From an uncultured Prevotellaceae bacterium (lineage in GTDB: Bacteria > Bacteroidota > Bacteroidia > Bacteroidales > Bacteroidaceae), in the NCBI GenBank assembly GCA_946411565.1, contig CAMKEM010000002.1, forward strand, positions 62,001 to 126,000: a DNA stretch of 64,000 nt, read 5' to 3'. Positions 25,832 through 33,583 of this stretch are shown in pieces; positions within the stretch are counted from its first letter, which is position 1; every line of letters starts with the position of its first letter. The translations under genes were made by a program, and so were the position numbers. Below the pieces are notes generated by a model. It saw only the letters and a program-made list of their open reading frames with translations. It did no database searches and was not told the DNA's origin.

Positions 25832-26632
25832 ATGAAGAAAATAACAATAGTAAAGGTAGGAGGTGCAGTAGTTGAGGATGCTGCTCAGCTTGATGCACTT
25901 CTCGATAACTTCAGCAAGATTGAAGGTCCAAAGATTCTCGTACACGGAGGTGGTCGTCGTGCCACAAAAGTAGCAGCATCTCTTGGTATAGAGAGTGTTA
26001 TGGTAGGCGGTCGCCGCGTAACCGATGCCCAGATGCTTGAAGTTGTGACAATGGTATATGGCGGTCTTGTAAACAAGAACCTTGTAGCTAAGCTTCAGGC
26101 TAATAAGGTCAACGCTATTGGTCTCACAGGCGCAGATATGGACATTATCCGTTCACACAAGCGTCCTTTGAAGAAGATGGAAGTTGACGGCGAAGAGAAG
26201 ATGGTTGATTTCGGCTATGTAGGCGATGTGGATCGTGCAGACGGCAAGGCACTCGCAAGTCTCATACAGCAGGGCGTAGTACCTGTAATCGCTCCTCTCA
26301 CGCACGATGGCGAGGGAAATATCCTCAACACTAACGCAGACACTATGGCTTCTGAGACAGCCAAGGCTCTCGCAGCAGAAGGCTATGAGACAACGCTCAT
26401 CTATTCTTTTGAGAAGAAAGGCGTGCTCAGCAACCCTGATGACGATGATAGCGTCATCCCAACCATCAACCACGCAGATTTCGAGCGTTACAAGGCTGAC
26501 GGCACAATCTCTGGCGGTATGCTGCCTAAGATTGAGAATGCCCTTGCAGCAGTTGATGCAGGCGTTTCAAGGGTTATCATCACCCTCGCTACAGCCATTG
26601 ACGGCAATCACGGCACTATCATCAGCAAGTAA
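25832..26632 (+). CDS. argB: N-acylglutamate kinase (ArgB type)
   Basis: Amino-acid kinase fold enzyme that phosphorylates N-acetylglutamate (N-succinylglutamate in some Bacteroidota) in arginine synthesis. The 266-aa protein has KVGGAVVED (residues 8-16), the LVHGGGRRAT loop, GLTGADMD, NTNADTMASETAKAL for substrate and nucleotide contacts, and the C-terminal SGGMLPKIENA. It starts 42 bases after speA, and a terminator follows after about 80 bases, so it is probably the last gene of the topA operon. The acyl group cannot be assigned by eye. Confidence 0.92.
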   Translation: MKKITIVKVGGAVVEDAAQLDALLDNFSKIEGPKILVHGGGRRATKVAASLGIESVMVGGRRVTDAQMLEVVTMVYGGLVNKNLVAKLQANKVNAIGLTGADMDIIRSHKRPLKKMEVDGEEKMVDFGYVGDVDRADGKALASLIQQGVVPVIAPLTHDGEGNILNTNADTMASETAKALAAEGYETTLIYSFEKKGVLSNPDDDDSVIPTINHADFERYKADGTISGGMLPKIENALAAVDAGVSRVIITLATAIDGNHGTIISK

Positions 26633-26711
26633 AAAAGAAGAGCTTTTTCTGCGTATAGCCACCGTTTTCTGCGCTTCTCCGCAAAATCAAATGCAAAAAT
26701 AAGTTAAAAAC

Positions 26712-26740
26712 AAAGGGCAAATGTAACTTTTGCCCTTTTA
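26712..26740 (+). terminator. Intrinsic terminator of the topA-argB unit
   Basis: A perfect 10-bp stem AAAGGGCAAA with TTTGCCCTTT, seven-base loop, followed by TTATTATA. It separates argB from the sigma-factor gene. Confidence 0.8.
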
Positions 26741-26765
26741 TTATAGTCTATCAATCAGAGCACAG

Positions 26766-27287
26766 ATGAAGAATATCAGTTTCAAGACCGACGTACTTCC
26801 AATGAAGGACAAGCTCTTCAGGCTTGCCTTCCGCATCACGCTCAACCAACAGGATGCTGAGGATGTTGTGCAGGAGACGCTGATAAAAATCTGGAACCGC
26901 CACGATCAATGGGACGAGATAGAATCCCTCGAAGGCTGGGCGTTGACAATAGCGCGAAACATGGCGCTTGATGTTCTTCGTAAGCAAGACATTCACCGCA
27001 CAGTATCTTTGGACGAACCACTATCCTCTAACACCCATAACCTATCACACACTACTCATACCCCGTATGAGCAGATGATGGAAAAGGAACGTATCGCAAT
27101 GGTTCGCGACTTGATGAACTCTCTACCCGAGAAACAGCGTACAGCTATGCAGCTACGTGATTTTGAGGATAAGTCGTACAAGGAAATCGCCGCTATCATG
27201 CAGATAAGCGAAGACCAAGTGAAGATAAACATCTTCCGAGCACGACAATTCATCAAGAAAAGTTATGATTCACTACAAAACAGTTAA
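26766..27287 (+). CDS. ECF-type RNA polymerase sigma factor
   Basis: A 173-aa extracytoplasmic-function sigma factor. Region 2 spans about residues 13-80 (DKLFRLAFRITLNQQDAEDVVQETLIKIW, then WALTIARNMALDVLRK). Region 4 spans about 113-165 (LPEKQRTAMQLRDFEDKSYKEIAAIM with the helix-turn-helix). ATG at 26766 is chosen because the track's upstream start lies in the terminator stem. The next gene encodes a single-helix membrane protein likely to act as its anti-sigma factor. Confidence 0.9.
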   Translation: MKNISFKTDVLPMKDKLFRLAFRITLNQQDAEDVVQETLIKIWNRHDQWDEIESLEGWALTIARNMALDVLRKQDIHRTVSLDEPLSSNTHNLSHTTHTPYEQMMEKERIAMVRDLMNSLPEKQRTAMQLRDFEDKSYKEIAAIMQISEDQVKINIFRARQFIKKSYDSLQNS

Positions 27288-27292
27288 GTTTG

Positions 27293-27309
27293 ATGCGGTC
27301 TCTCCGCAT
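27293..27309 (+). promoter_or_regulatory. Small hairpin before the anti-sigma-like gene
   Basis: ATGCGG-TCTCT-CCGCAT, then GCTAAAAACAAAGACTAT and ATG. It is similar in sequence and spacing to the hairpin in front of argB. Confidence 0.45.
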
Positions 27310-27328
27310 TGCTAAAAACAAAGACTAT

Positions 27329-27805
27329 ATGGACTATAAATACATCGAACAACTTTTAGAGCGCTACTTCAAGTGCGAGACCTCTCTCGAAGAGGAACGT
27401 ATCTTGCGCACATTCTTCTCACAGAAGGACGTGCCGGTGACTCTGTTGCCTTATCGCGACTTGTTCATGTATGAGCAGTCTGGCATGGAAGAAGCGCACC
27501 TCAGCTCTGATTTCGACGAGCGTATGCTTGCTCTCATCGACGATGAGCCAAAGCATGTTAAGGCACGCACAATAACCATGCAAAGCCGTCTCCGCCCACT
27601 CTACAAGGCAGCCGCAGTAGTAGGTATCATCCTCTCTCTCGGACTTGCAGCACAGATGCCATACCAGCGCGAGGCACTTCAGGACGCACAGCAGTTCGCT
27701 GCTTCTCACACAAAGGATTCAATCACCATCAACACAGCCAACAGCGTAGCGATGGCAGATTCATCAAAGATTGACTCCACCAAAGCGTCCACATTAGTAA
27801 GATAA
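27329..27805 (+). CDS. Probable anti-sigma factor, single-pass membrane protein
   Basis: A 158-aa protein starting MDYKYIEQLLERYFKCETSLEEER; the longer ORF start at 27290 lies upstream of the shared hairpin module and is less likely. Residues about 1-75 are a charged cytoplasmic helical domain, residues about 93-110 a membrane helix (AAAVVGIILSLGLAAQM), and the rest a short periplasmic tail. This plan and its place 41 bases after an ECF sigma gene suggest a regulator of that sigma factor. Related Prevotella proteins exist, to my recollection with inconsistent annotations. The function is inferred from context. Confidence 0.7.
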   Translation: MDYKYIEQLLERYFKCETSLEEERILRTFFSQKDVPVTLLPYRDLFMYEQSGMEEAHLSSDFDERMLALIDDEPKHVKARTITMQSRLRPLYKAAAVVGIILSLGLAAQMPYQREALQDAQQFAASHTKDSITINTANSVAMADSSKIDSTKASTLVR

Positions 27806-27890
27806 TTTCTAAGCTTTTATCAAATAATTTTCTTGTTTACTAAAACTCAGTTGCGATAGCTTGTGAAAACTAATCCAACTGATTCCAGAT

Positions 27891-27930
27891 AAGTTGAAAG
27901 TTGCAGGCTTAAACCTCGGCTTTCAACTTT
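27891..27930 (+). terminator. Probable terminator after the sigma/anti-sigma pair
   Basis: AGTTGAAAG (27892-27900) pairs with CTTTCAACT (27920-27928), with an inner AGG/CCT pair and a TTTCTGC tail. Confidence 0.6.
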
Positions 27931-27935
27931 CTGCT

Positions 27936-27961
27936 ATTTTGCAAAGTATACTTTGCAAAAT
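27936..27961. promoter_or_regulatory. Perfect 26-bp palindrome, possible operator
   Basis: ATTTTGCAAAGTA is followed directly by its reverse complement TACTTTGCAAAAT. It lies 45 bases upstream of the -33 element of the promoter at 28006. A related half (TTTTGCAAAGT) occurs at about 15990, upstream of the RNA promoter at 16055. A dimeric repressor site is possible; the binding protein is unknown. Confidence 0.5.
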
Positions 27962-28005
27962 CAAGCAAAAAGCAAGGAAACTTATAATGATTATCAAGTT
28001 TCTAC

Positions 28006-28036
28006 TTGTTAATATGAAAGAATTTTCTTATTTTTG
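28006..28036 (+). promoter_or_regulatory. Promoter of the 47-aa ORF
   Basis: TTG at 28006-28008, a 20-base spacer and TATTTTTG at 28029-28036 precede the ATG at 28079 by 42 bases. Confidence 0.7.
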
Positions 28037-28078
28037 CGAATGACTAATAACTATAATTGACTAATAAACTACTTTAAT

Positions 28079-28222
28079 ATGAAAGACGTTAACAATACCC
28101 AGCAAGCACAGGCTGAGTCAAAGCGTCTCAGCATCTGGCAAACACAACAATTAGTTCGTGATCAGGTCACGATGAACAGATGGTGCACAAATATGCGCCG
28201 CAACAATTTATTCACAAGGTAA
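28079..28222 (+). CDS. Small hypothetical protein (47 aa)
   Basis: Missed by the ORF track because of its size. ATG at 28079 follows a consensus promoter; the stop is TAA at 28220-28222. The product is hydrophilic, Gln- and Arg-rich (NNTQQAQAESKRLSIWQTQQ, then MNRWCTNMRRNN), with no membrane segment. It is followed by an inverted repeat around TTTCGCTTTCTATCC-like sequence (28250-28300). No family recognised; a small RNA with a fortuitous ORF is the main alternative. Confidence 0.5.
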   Translation: MKDVNNTQQAQAESKRLSIWQTQQLVRDQVTMNRWCTNMRRNNLFTR

Positions 28223-28313
28223 TATTGATACCTGTAATTTCTATTTCTCGTCTTTATTTCACTATCATTTTTCCTCATTTTTGAGGATAGAAAGCGAAAT
28301 AAAGGCGAAAATA

Positions 28314-28344
28314 TTTGTGCGTTTGAGAGAATTTATTAATTTTG
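28314..28344 (+). promoter_or_regulatory. Promoter of the 28355 lipoprotein gene, nearly leaderless
   Basis: TTTG at 28314-28317, 19-base spacer, TAATTTTG at 28337-28344; the ATG at 28355 is ten bases downstream. Confidence 0.8.
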
Positions 28345-28354
28345 CAGGCAAAAT

Positions 28355-28912
28355 ATGCGCTTAATAGCTAAGACGATATTGATGGTATGTTTGCTCAGTT
28401 CCCTTATTGGCTGTGGACAAAAGCAGAAGGAGGCAGTATGCGAATATGGCGTGGTACAAGTAGATTCCGTAACATGCCGCTATCGCTGCGCTATGGGTGA
28501 GGGCATTCTTCGACTGGCAACTGTAACAGACTCCACCTACCGCATTGAACACGTCAAGAAGGATAGCGTAATAGATGCATGGCAACTTGATTATCCCGTC
28601 TATCGCTTCACCTGTGGCGATGTAACAGGCGACAGCATTCCCGAGGTGCTTGTAGGCACAATAAAAGCCACACGCTATCGTCCAGAGAAAGACAAACGAT
28701 TATTCATCTTCCATCTCCACAAAGGACAGTTCATCCGACCGCTCTGGCTCGGCTCACGAGTGGGATGTCCACTAATTGATTTCAAGGTAGAGACAGATTC
28801 TATGCCAAATCTCGTACATACCTGGGAGCGCAAAGAAAATGGAGATACGATAGAAGTGCTGTATCAATTAAAAGGATTCGGACTAAAATTTATAAAGTAC
28901 CTAAAAGTATGA
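28355..28912 (+). CDS. Hypothetical lipoprotein (185 aa)
   Basis: The N-terminus is a lipoprotein signal (MVCLLSSLIGCGQ, Cys at about residue 20). The mature part contains an FG-GAP-like calcium-loop segment, CGDVTGDSIPEVLVG (about residues 90-104), and is otherwise beta-rich. To my recollection similar Bacteroides proteins are unnamed or poorly annotated. The stop overlaps the start of the DUF3160 gene by four bases, so the two are coupled and probably exported together. Confidence 0.75.
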   Translation: MRLIAKTILMVCLLSSLIGCGQKQKEAVCEYGVVQVDSVTCRYRCAMGEGILRLATVTDSTYRIEHVKKDSVIDAWQLDYPVYRFTCGDVTGDSIPEVLVGTIKATRYRPEKDKRLFIFHLHKGQFIRPLWLGSRVGCPLIDFKVETDSMPNLVHTWERKENGDTIEVLYQLKGFGLKFIKYLKV

Positions 28913-31329
28913 AAAAAATACTTCTCTTAGCATCATCCGTATTGCTGATGATGTCCTGCACCGAGGTGCGCAAGGGTTCGCCAGAAGAGGCTATAGAAAT
29001 GATCAACGTGGAGTTCAATCCACATTCATTCCTTGTTACTGATAGTCTTCTGCCAAAGAAGATAGACCTGAACATGGATATCAGCGACATGACCATGATG
29101 GAGCTACGACTGCTCCGTCATTATCCCTATGCCCTCAAAGGTGTGTGGTTCATGGAGGAAGATATCAATATGTTCTTCAGTAAAAAGACAGACTGGTACG
29201 AGAAACTATGCTACGACTACTTAGAGAAGCATGACTATAATGCACTCCTCGACTTCAACAAGGCTGGTATTTCCAAGGAAGAAAAAGGTTTCATCATGCG
29301 AATTGATGCTCGAATCGCCGAACTGAAGAAACTCCAGATCACAGACATGGACGGTCTGAAGCTCGCCAACCCAGCCATGACGGTGAATATGTTCCAGATA
29401 GATGATGTGAACAAACCTTTCCTCAGTCATCTGGCACACCATAATTTCTCCATCATCCCAACAAAGAACGAGCAACTCTTCAACATCTACGAGCAGAATG
29501 AGTATAACAGCATGCCGAATTACATCACAACCGATGTCTTCCTTCAGGCATACCACATGTACTTCTCCTATGTGCTGAAATCCTTGGAGAAGCATTGCTT
29601 CATACCTCGCATACAAGCCCTGAACAAAGCTATGCATAAGGAGGCTATGAAGATTGCTGAAAGCACAGCGAACGCAGAACTCAAAGATCTGGCAGAGTTC
29701 AACGCTGCATACTTCTCCGTAGCCAATGAACTGCTTACAGGCGAGTCATTGGACGTGCCTGGCTCCTACGCATCAACGGTTGAGCAGGAAATCTCTAACA
29801 TCTTTGCAGAGAAAGCTGCCATGTCACCTATGATGGGGAAGGATATCAAGTTCCAGTACGACCTATTCAAACCTCGTGGTCACTATACCCGCACAGATGA
29901 GTCTAAGCGTTATTTTAGAACCATGATGTGGCTCCAAACTGCCACTTTCTGTAGCGAGCAGAAGAAGGCGGTAAAACAGGCTACAATGATGGCATACCTG
30001 CTTAACAATATTGACCGTAAAGTGGCAAAGGAGGGACTGGGCGTTTACAAGACTCTCGACTTCCTTATGGGCGAACCTGACAACGTGGCTATTATTGACG
30101 TTGCCGACTATCTCACCTCTAAAAAGATATCATCGGTCAATAAGATAACAGATGCCACAACGCTGAAGGATGTCAACACCTTACTCTCTTCTCTCTTCAA
30201 GACACGCAATCGCATAACGTCAAAGATTGGAGAGGCTAATTGCGAGAACAAAATGAACTTCATGCCACAGAGATATACGCCTGACGGTTATGTGCTTAGT
30301 CGTATGTTCGATGAAAAGCCTAATTCAAAGGTGCCTTTCCCTCGTGGTCTTCATGTCTTCTCTGCCTTTGGCGTAGAAGCAGCCGACAGGGTAAACGAGG
30401 ACTACTATCAGGATGCCGAGAACTGGAGCGGTTATACCGACGAAATGAAAACTATGAAGGCGAAGATGACAAAGTTCGCTGATTGGGACAAGTCCATGTA
30501 TAATAAGTGGATGCAATGCCTTGTACAGCTCCAAAACACGAACAAAGACTATCCAGACTACATGAAAACTGAATCATGGAGCAGGAAGAACCTCAATACG
30601 GCACTTGCCTCATGGGCAGAGCTTAAACATGATGCCATACTCTATGCCGAGCAGCCTATATGCGCAGAGTGTGGTGGTGGTGGCGAGTTCCCAGAACCTA
30701 TTCGTATGGGATATGTAGAGCCTAACCTTGTTTTCTGGCAAAAGATGAAGGAAATGCTCGTACTCACCGACAAGCTTCTTACCGACAATGGCTTTATGAC
30801 CGAGGCACTTAGAAGCCGTACCTCTACCCTCAACGACTATATGGACTTCTGCATCAAGGTGACTAAGAAAGAACTTGCAGGCAAGATGCTCAGCGAGGAA
30901 GAATATGGCGAAATCAAGTGCATGGGAAGCTCCCTTGAATGGTTCACGCTGAGTGTTATTGAACCTGATTCTGAACTTGGTAGTTGGGATGAGGTGAAGG
31001 GTGCCGATCGTTCTGTGGCTCTTGTAGCAGACGTCTTCACACGCAACATACTTGGCTGTCAGAAATGTGGTATTCTCTCTGAGGCAACGGGTAATGCTGA
31101 CATCATCTATGTCAACGTGATTATCGATGGTAAGATATTCCTGACGAGAGGCGCAACATTCAGCTATTACGAGTTTGTCAATCCTCTCGACAAGCGCTAT
31201 ACCGACGAAGAATGGCAAGAACGACTGGAGAAAGACGATGTACCAGCACGTCCACTCTGGATGCAGCCTCTCATCCTCAACCAGAAAGTAAAGCATAATG
31301 AAGAGGTGTTCTATAGTGCAGGTTGTTAA
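28909..31329 (+). CDS. DUF3160 lipoprotein with N-terminal YARHG domain
   Basis: An 806-aa lipoprotein (lipobox LLMMSC, Cys at about 17). Residues about 65-120 resemble a YARHG domain (LRLLRHYPYALKGVWF, MFFSKKTDWYEKL). The rest matches DUF3160 (PNYITTDVFLQAYHMYFSY, RGLHVFSAFG, CAECGGGGEFPEP, SFYEFVNP-like SYYEFVNPLDKRYTDEEW near the end). YARHG modules are exported extracellular domains; the biochemical role of DUF3160 is unknown. The gene is coupled to the lipoprotein upstream and overlaps the CapA-like gene by 32 bases. Confidence 0.85.
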   Translation: MKKILLLASSVLLMMSCTEVRKGSPEEAIEMINVEFNPHSFLVTDSLLPKKIDLNMDISDMTMMELRLLRHYPYALKGVWFMEEDINMFFSKKTDWYEKLCYDYLEKHDYNALLDFNKAGISKEEKGFIMRIDARIAELKKLQITDMDGLKLANPAMTVNMFQIDDVNKPFLSHLAHHNFSIIPTKNEQLFNIYEQNEYNSMPNYITTDVFLQAYHMYFSYVLKSLEKHCFIPRIQALNKAMHKEAMKIAESTANAELKDLAEFNAAYFSVANELLTGESLDVPGSYASTVEQEISNIFAEKAAMSPMMGKDIKFQYDLFKPRGHYTRTDESKRYFRTMMWLQTATFCSEQKKAVKQATMMAYLLNNIDRKVAKEGLGVYKTLDFLMGEPDNVAIIDVADYLTSKKISSVNKITDATTLKDVNTLLSSLFKTRNRITSKIGEANCENKMNFMPQRYTPDGYVLSRMFDEKPNSKVPFPRGLHVFSAFGVEAADRVNEDYYQDAENWSGYTDEMKTMKAKMTKFADWDKSMYNKWMQCLVQLQNTNKDYPDYMKTESWSRKNLNTALASWAELKHDAILYAEQPICAECGGGGEFPEPIRMGYVEPNLVFWQKMKEMLVLTDKLLTDNGFMTEALRSRTSTLNDYMDFCIKVTKKELAGKMLSEEEYGEIKCMGSSLEWFTLSVIEPDSELGSWDEVKGADRSVALVADVFTRNILGCQKCGILSEATGNADIIYVNVIIDGKIFLTRGATFSYYEFVNPLDKRYTDEEWQERLEKDDVPARPLWMQPLILNQKVKHNEEVFYSAGC

Positions 31330-32302
31330 GAAGTCTGGTGTTAGGTGTTGGGTGATAGGTGTTAGCTTTTTGGTTATTTGCCTTTTTGCAAGTTGCAATC
31401 AGCCAACAACCACCACTCAACATCCCACCAACAACCAACACCTAACACCTAACACCCAATTGACAGTATTGTTCACGGGCGATGTACTTCTCGACCGTGG
31501 CATACGTCATATAGCAGAGCATAAGGGCATAGAACATCTCTTCGAAGAGGTAACACCCATATTCCGTGAAGCTGATGCAGTAGTAGTGAATCTTGAATGC
31601 CCTCTCACTGACACCATATCACCAGTAAACAAGAAGTTTATCTTCCGTGGTGATGCTCATTGGGCAAAGGACTTAAAGAAGGCTGGTATCACACACGCTG
31701 CAATGGCAAATAATCATACCAACGATCAAGGCAGACGCGGACTTCAGGCTACCGCCTATAACCTTACATCTGCTGGCATCACCCCATTAGGCTATGGTAC
31801 TAACTTCAAGGAACAGATAACACCTGTACTGATAGAAAAAGATGGTATAAGCGTGGCTCTGTTCAATGCCACCACACTAACAATAGAGAATTGGTGCAGA
31901 CTCGATGATAAGCCGGGAATTGCCCAGCCTACCGAGAAAGAATTACTCGATAAAATCACAGATTTTCACCGTAATAATCCCAACACCCATATCGTAGTGG
32001 TGCTTCATTGGGGCATAGAATTTCAACCATACCCCAGCATCCGTCAAAGAGCTCTAGCCCATAGACTGTCCGAGGCAGGAGTAGCAGCCGTCGTCGGGCA
32101 TCATCCCCACATTCTCCAGCCGATAGACACCATAGGGAAAATGCCTGTATATTACAGTATCGGCAACTTTGTCTTCGACCAGAAGAACCCGAAGGCAAGA
32201 GAATCAATGATTGCTCGCCTTACCTTCCATAGTGACGGAACAATAAAGTCAGACTCAATATCTGTGAAGATTGAGGGCGGTAGGCCTGTTATTAGAAAGT
32301 AG
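31298..32302 (+). CDS. CapA-family metallophosphatase-like lipoprotein
   Basis: A 334-aa protein with lipobox LFASC (Cys at about 33). Residues about 54-330 form the CapA/PgsA domain: VLFTGDVLLDRGI, VVNLECPLTD, MANNHTNDQG, VVVLHWGIEFQ, VVGHHPHILQP and YYSIGNFVFDQ, all typical metal-binding motifs of this calcineurin-like subgroup linked to polyglutamate or cell-surface polymers. The ATG lies inside the DUF3160 gene; GTG at 31352 is an alternative. The signal peptide and the following linker (NNQHLTPNTQ) are encoded by an inverted repeat of GGTGTTAGGTGTT units, so the export signal seems to have formed from a repeat element. Confidence 0.85.
   Translation: MKRCSIVQVVKKSGVRCWVIGVSFLVICLFASCNQPTTTTQHPTNNQHLTPNTQLTVLFTGDVLLDRGIRHIAEHKGIEHLFEEVTPIFREADAVVVNLECPLTDTISPVNKKFIFRGDAHWAKDLKKAGITHAAMANNHTNDQGRRGLQATAYNLTSAGITPLGYGTNFKEQITPVLIEKDGISVALFNATTLTIENWCRLDDKPGIAQPTEKELLDKITDFHRNNPNTHIVVVLHWGIEFQPYPSIRQRALAHRLSEAGVAAVVGHHPHILQPIDTIGKMPVYYSIGNFVFDQKNPKARESMIARLTFHSDGTIKSDSISVKIEGGRPVIRK
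31338..31457. repeat. GGTGTTAGGTGTT palindrome overlapping a CDS start
   Basis: Left arm units GGTGTTAGGTGTTGGGTGAT (31338-31366) and right arm CCAACACCTAACACCTAACA (31436-31457). The element resembles the other unit-built palindromes of the window but here covers the lipoprotein signal region of the CapA-like gene. Confidence 0.8.
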
Positions 32303-32321
32303 ATGGTTTTTAATCCTATGT

Positions 32322-32488
32322 AGTCTCAAGTCTCAGTCTCAGTTCAAAAAACGGAATCATGTTTTTCTCATTTTTCTTGTTATATATTATATAACTAATT
32401 AATAATAAGATATATATAATATATAAGAAGAAATAAGAAGCAAAATGGTATGTTCAATTTTTTGAACTGAGATTTGAGACTGAGACTG
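32322..32488. repeat. Palindrome of AGTCTC units with AT-rich centre
   Basis: Arms AGTCTCAAGTCTCAGTCTCA...GTTCAAAAAA (32322-32352) and the inverse (32457-32488) enclose an AT-rich centre that is itself palindromic (TATATATTATATA and TATATATAATATATA). It probably terminates the CapA-like transcript. The following 32490-32870 stretch holds no supported gene; track ORF 32575-32799 is considered spurious. Confidence 0.8.
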
Positions 32489-32875
32489 TTTGTTTTATCA
32501 GCAAGTGATGATAAAAATTCTCTTAAAAGCTGAAATACAATAAAATACGATGTTTTAGCAGTAGTGCTTCCGCTATGCCCAAACCGGGTAAGAGACAGAA
32601 ATCATCAAAATTTACCTCTATAAGGTGTCGCTTGAGACTCGTAAAATCATCATTCCGATGCATTTTTCGGCATTTTCCTCTCGTTTACAAGGCAAAAAGT
32701 AATGTATTGCAAAAACCATTTCCTCGGTCTCAAAGGCAAAATCAACCACTTTTTCGGCTCATTTGGCGTAGAAACGAACCTTTTGAACAGGATTATTGAG
32801 ACTATTTGTCGCTAATTGTGTGCTCATGATGAGATTGAGATGCAGACACTATCCCTTTGTTATGCCTTCGCTTCA

Positions 32876-32990
32876 GGTCCGTTACAAGTCCGTTTCAAAA
32901 CCGTTTCAAGTCCGTTCCTAAGAATGGGAGAAAAATGGGATTTGGTAGGGATTTGCAAGGGAACTGCATAGGACTTGCATGGGGATTAAG
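32876..32990. repeat. 11-nt GTCCGTT array
   Basis: Units GTCCGTTACAA, GTCCGTTTCAA, AACCGTTTCAA and GTCCGTTCCTA, then AGAATGGGAG, then an inverted half with 11-base units (TGCAAGGGAAC, TGCATAGGACT, TGCATGGGGAT). It is the closest match to the array inside the methyltransferase gene at 2000. Confidence 0.8.
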
Positions 32991-33003
32991 GAAACGGATA
33001 TAT

Positions 33004-33516
33004 CTATTTTCGGGAAACTATGAATGGAGAGGAGTATTTAACTGTAATAGGTATGTCTATTGGTTCGACAGATTTAAGGCACAATGGGGCTATACTGATA
33101 GAATATTTAAAACGATATTTCACTTCCTGATTCTTCTCATACAAATAATCACATACTTTCCAACTGTCACACCTTGAATCTTTTATGCCATTGAGGGTAT
33201 TCGCAGGTATCTCAGCCTTATTGCATGGTAGTATTTCTGCACTATCATCAATTGGAGATTTTTCTATTTTGTATGTTTGATAAATATCTTCAAAGAAACA
33301 ATACCAACTACAATCTTTGCACATACGTTCTAAAGAAACCATTACATACAACTGCTTGTTACTGCGATTTTTGTAATGGAAAACAATTTCATCACCGACT
33401 TTATATTCTGTATTTATTGCATTAATGATTAGGCTGTCAGTTACATTCTGTGCATAGGAAACAACATTTATACAAAAAAAGGAAAAAATGAGAATGAATC
33501 GTTTAAAATTATTCAT
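33004..33516 (-). CDS. Hypothetical exported protein (170 aa)
   Basis: The N-terminus is a signal peptide (FKRFILIFSFFCINVVSYAQ). The mature part of about 148 aa is beta-rich with EYKVGDEIVFHYKNRS near the start, like an immunoglobulin-type fold, and has several cysteines (CKDCSWYC, LPCNK, RCDSWKVC) that may form disulfides. No family recognised. AT-rich codon use and the isolated position downstream of rnr suggest an accessory gene. Confidence 0.65.
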   Translation of the reverse strand: MNNFKRFILIFSFFCINVVSYAQNVTDSLIINAINTEYKVGDEIVFHYKNRSNKQLYVMVSLERMCKDCSWYCFFEDIYQTYKIEKSPIDDSAEILPCNKAEIPANTLNGIKDSRCDSWKVCDYLYEKNQEVKYRFKYSISIAPLCLKSVEPIDIPITVKYSSPFIVSRK

Positions 33517-33536
33517 AACAAGATTTCAAATCTTTA

Positions 33537-33579
33537 TAGGTTCCAACTTCAAAGACAAGTCTAAGAGGTTGGAACCTAT
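33537..33579 (-). terminator. Hairpin after rnr
   Basis: TAGGTTCCAAC (33537-33547) pairs with GTTGGAACCTA (33568-33578), five bases past the rnr stop on the minus strand. No strong T-run follows. Confidence 0.55.
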
Positions 33580-33583
33580 GTAT

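Noticed and set aside
30610-31398. Long antisense ORF of 262 aa opposite the DUF3160 gene
   Set aside because: It is the shadow of a well-supported gene and shows no family motifs.
32575-32799. Track ORF of 74 aa (basic, MPKPGKRQKSS)
   Set aside because: It lies between repeat elements, has no promoter or ribosome-binding context, and its composition looks like chance translation.
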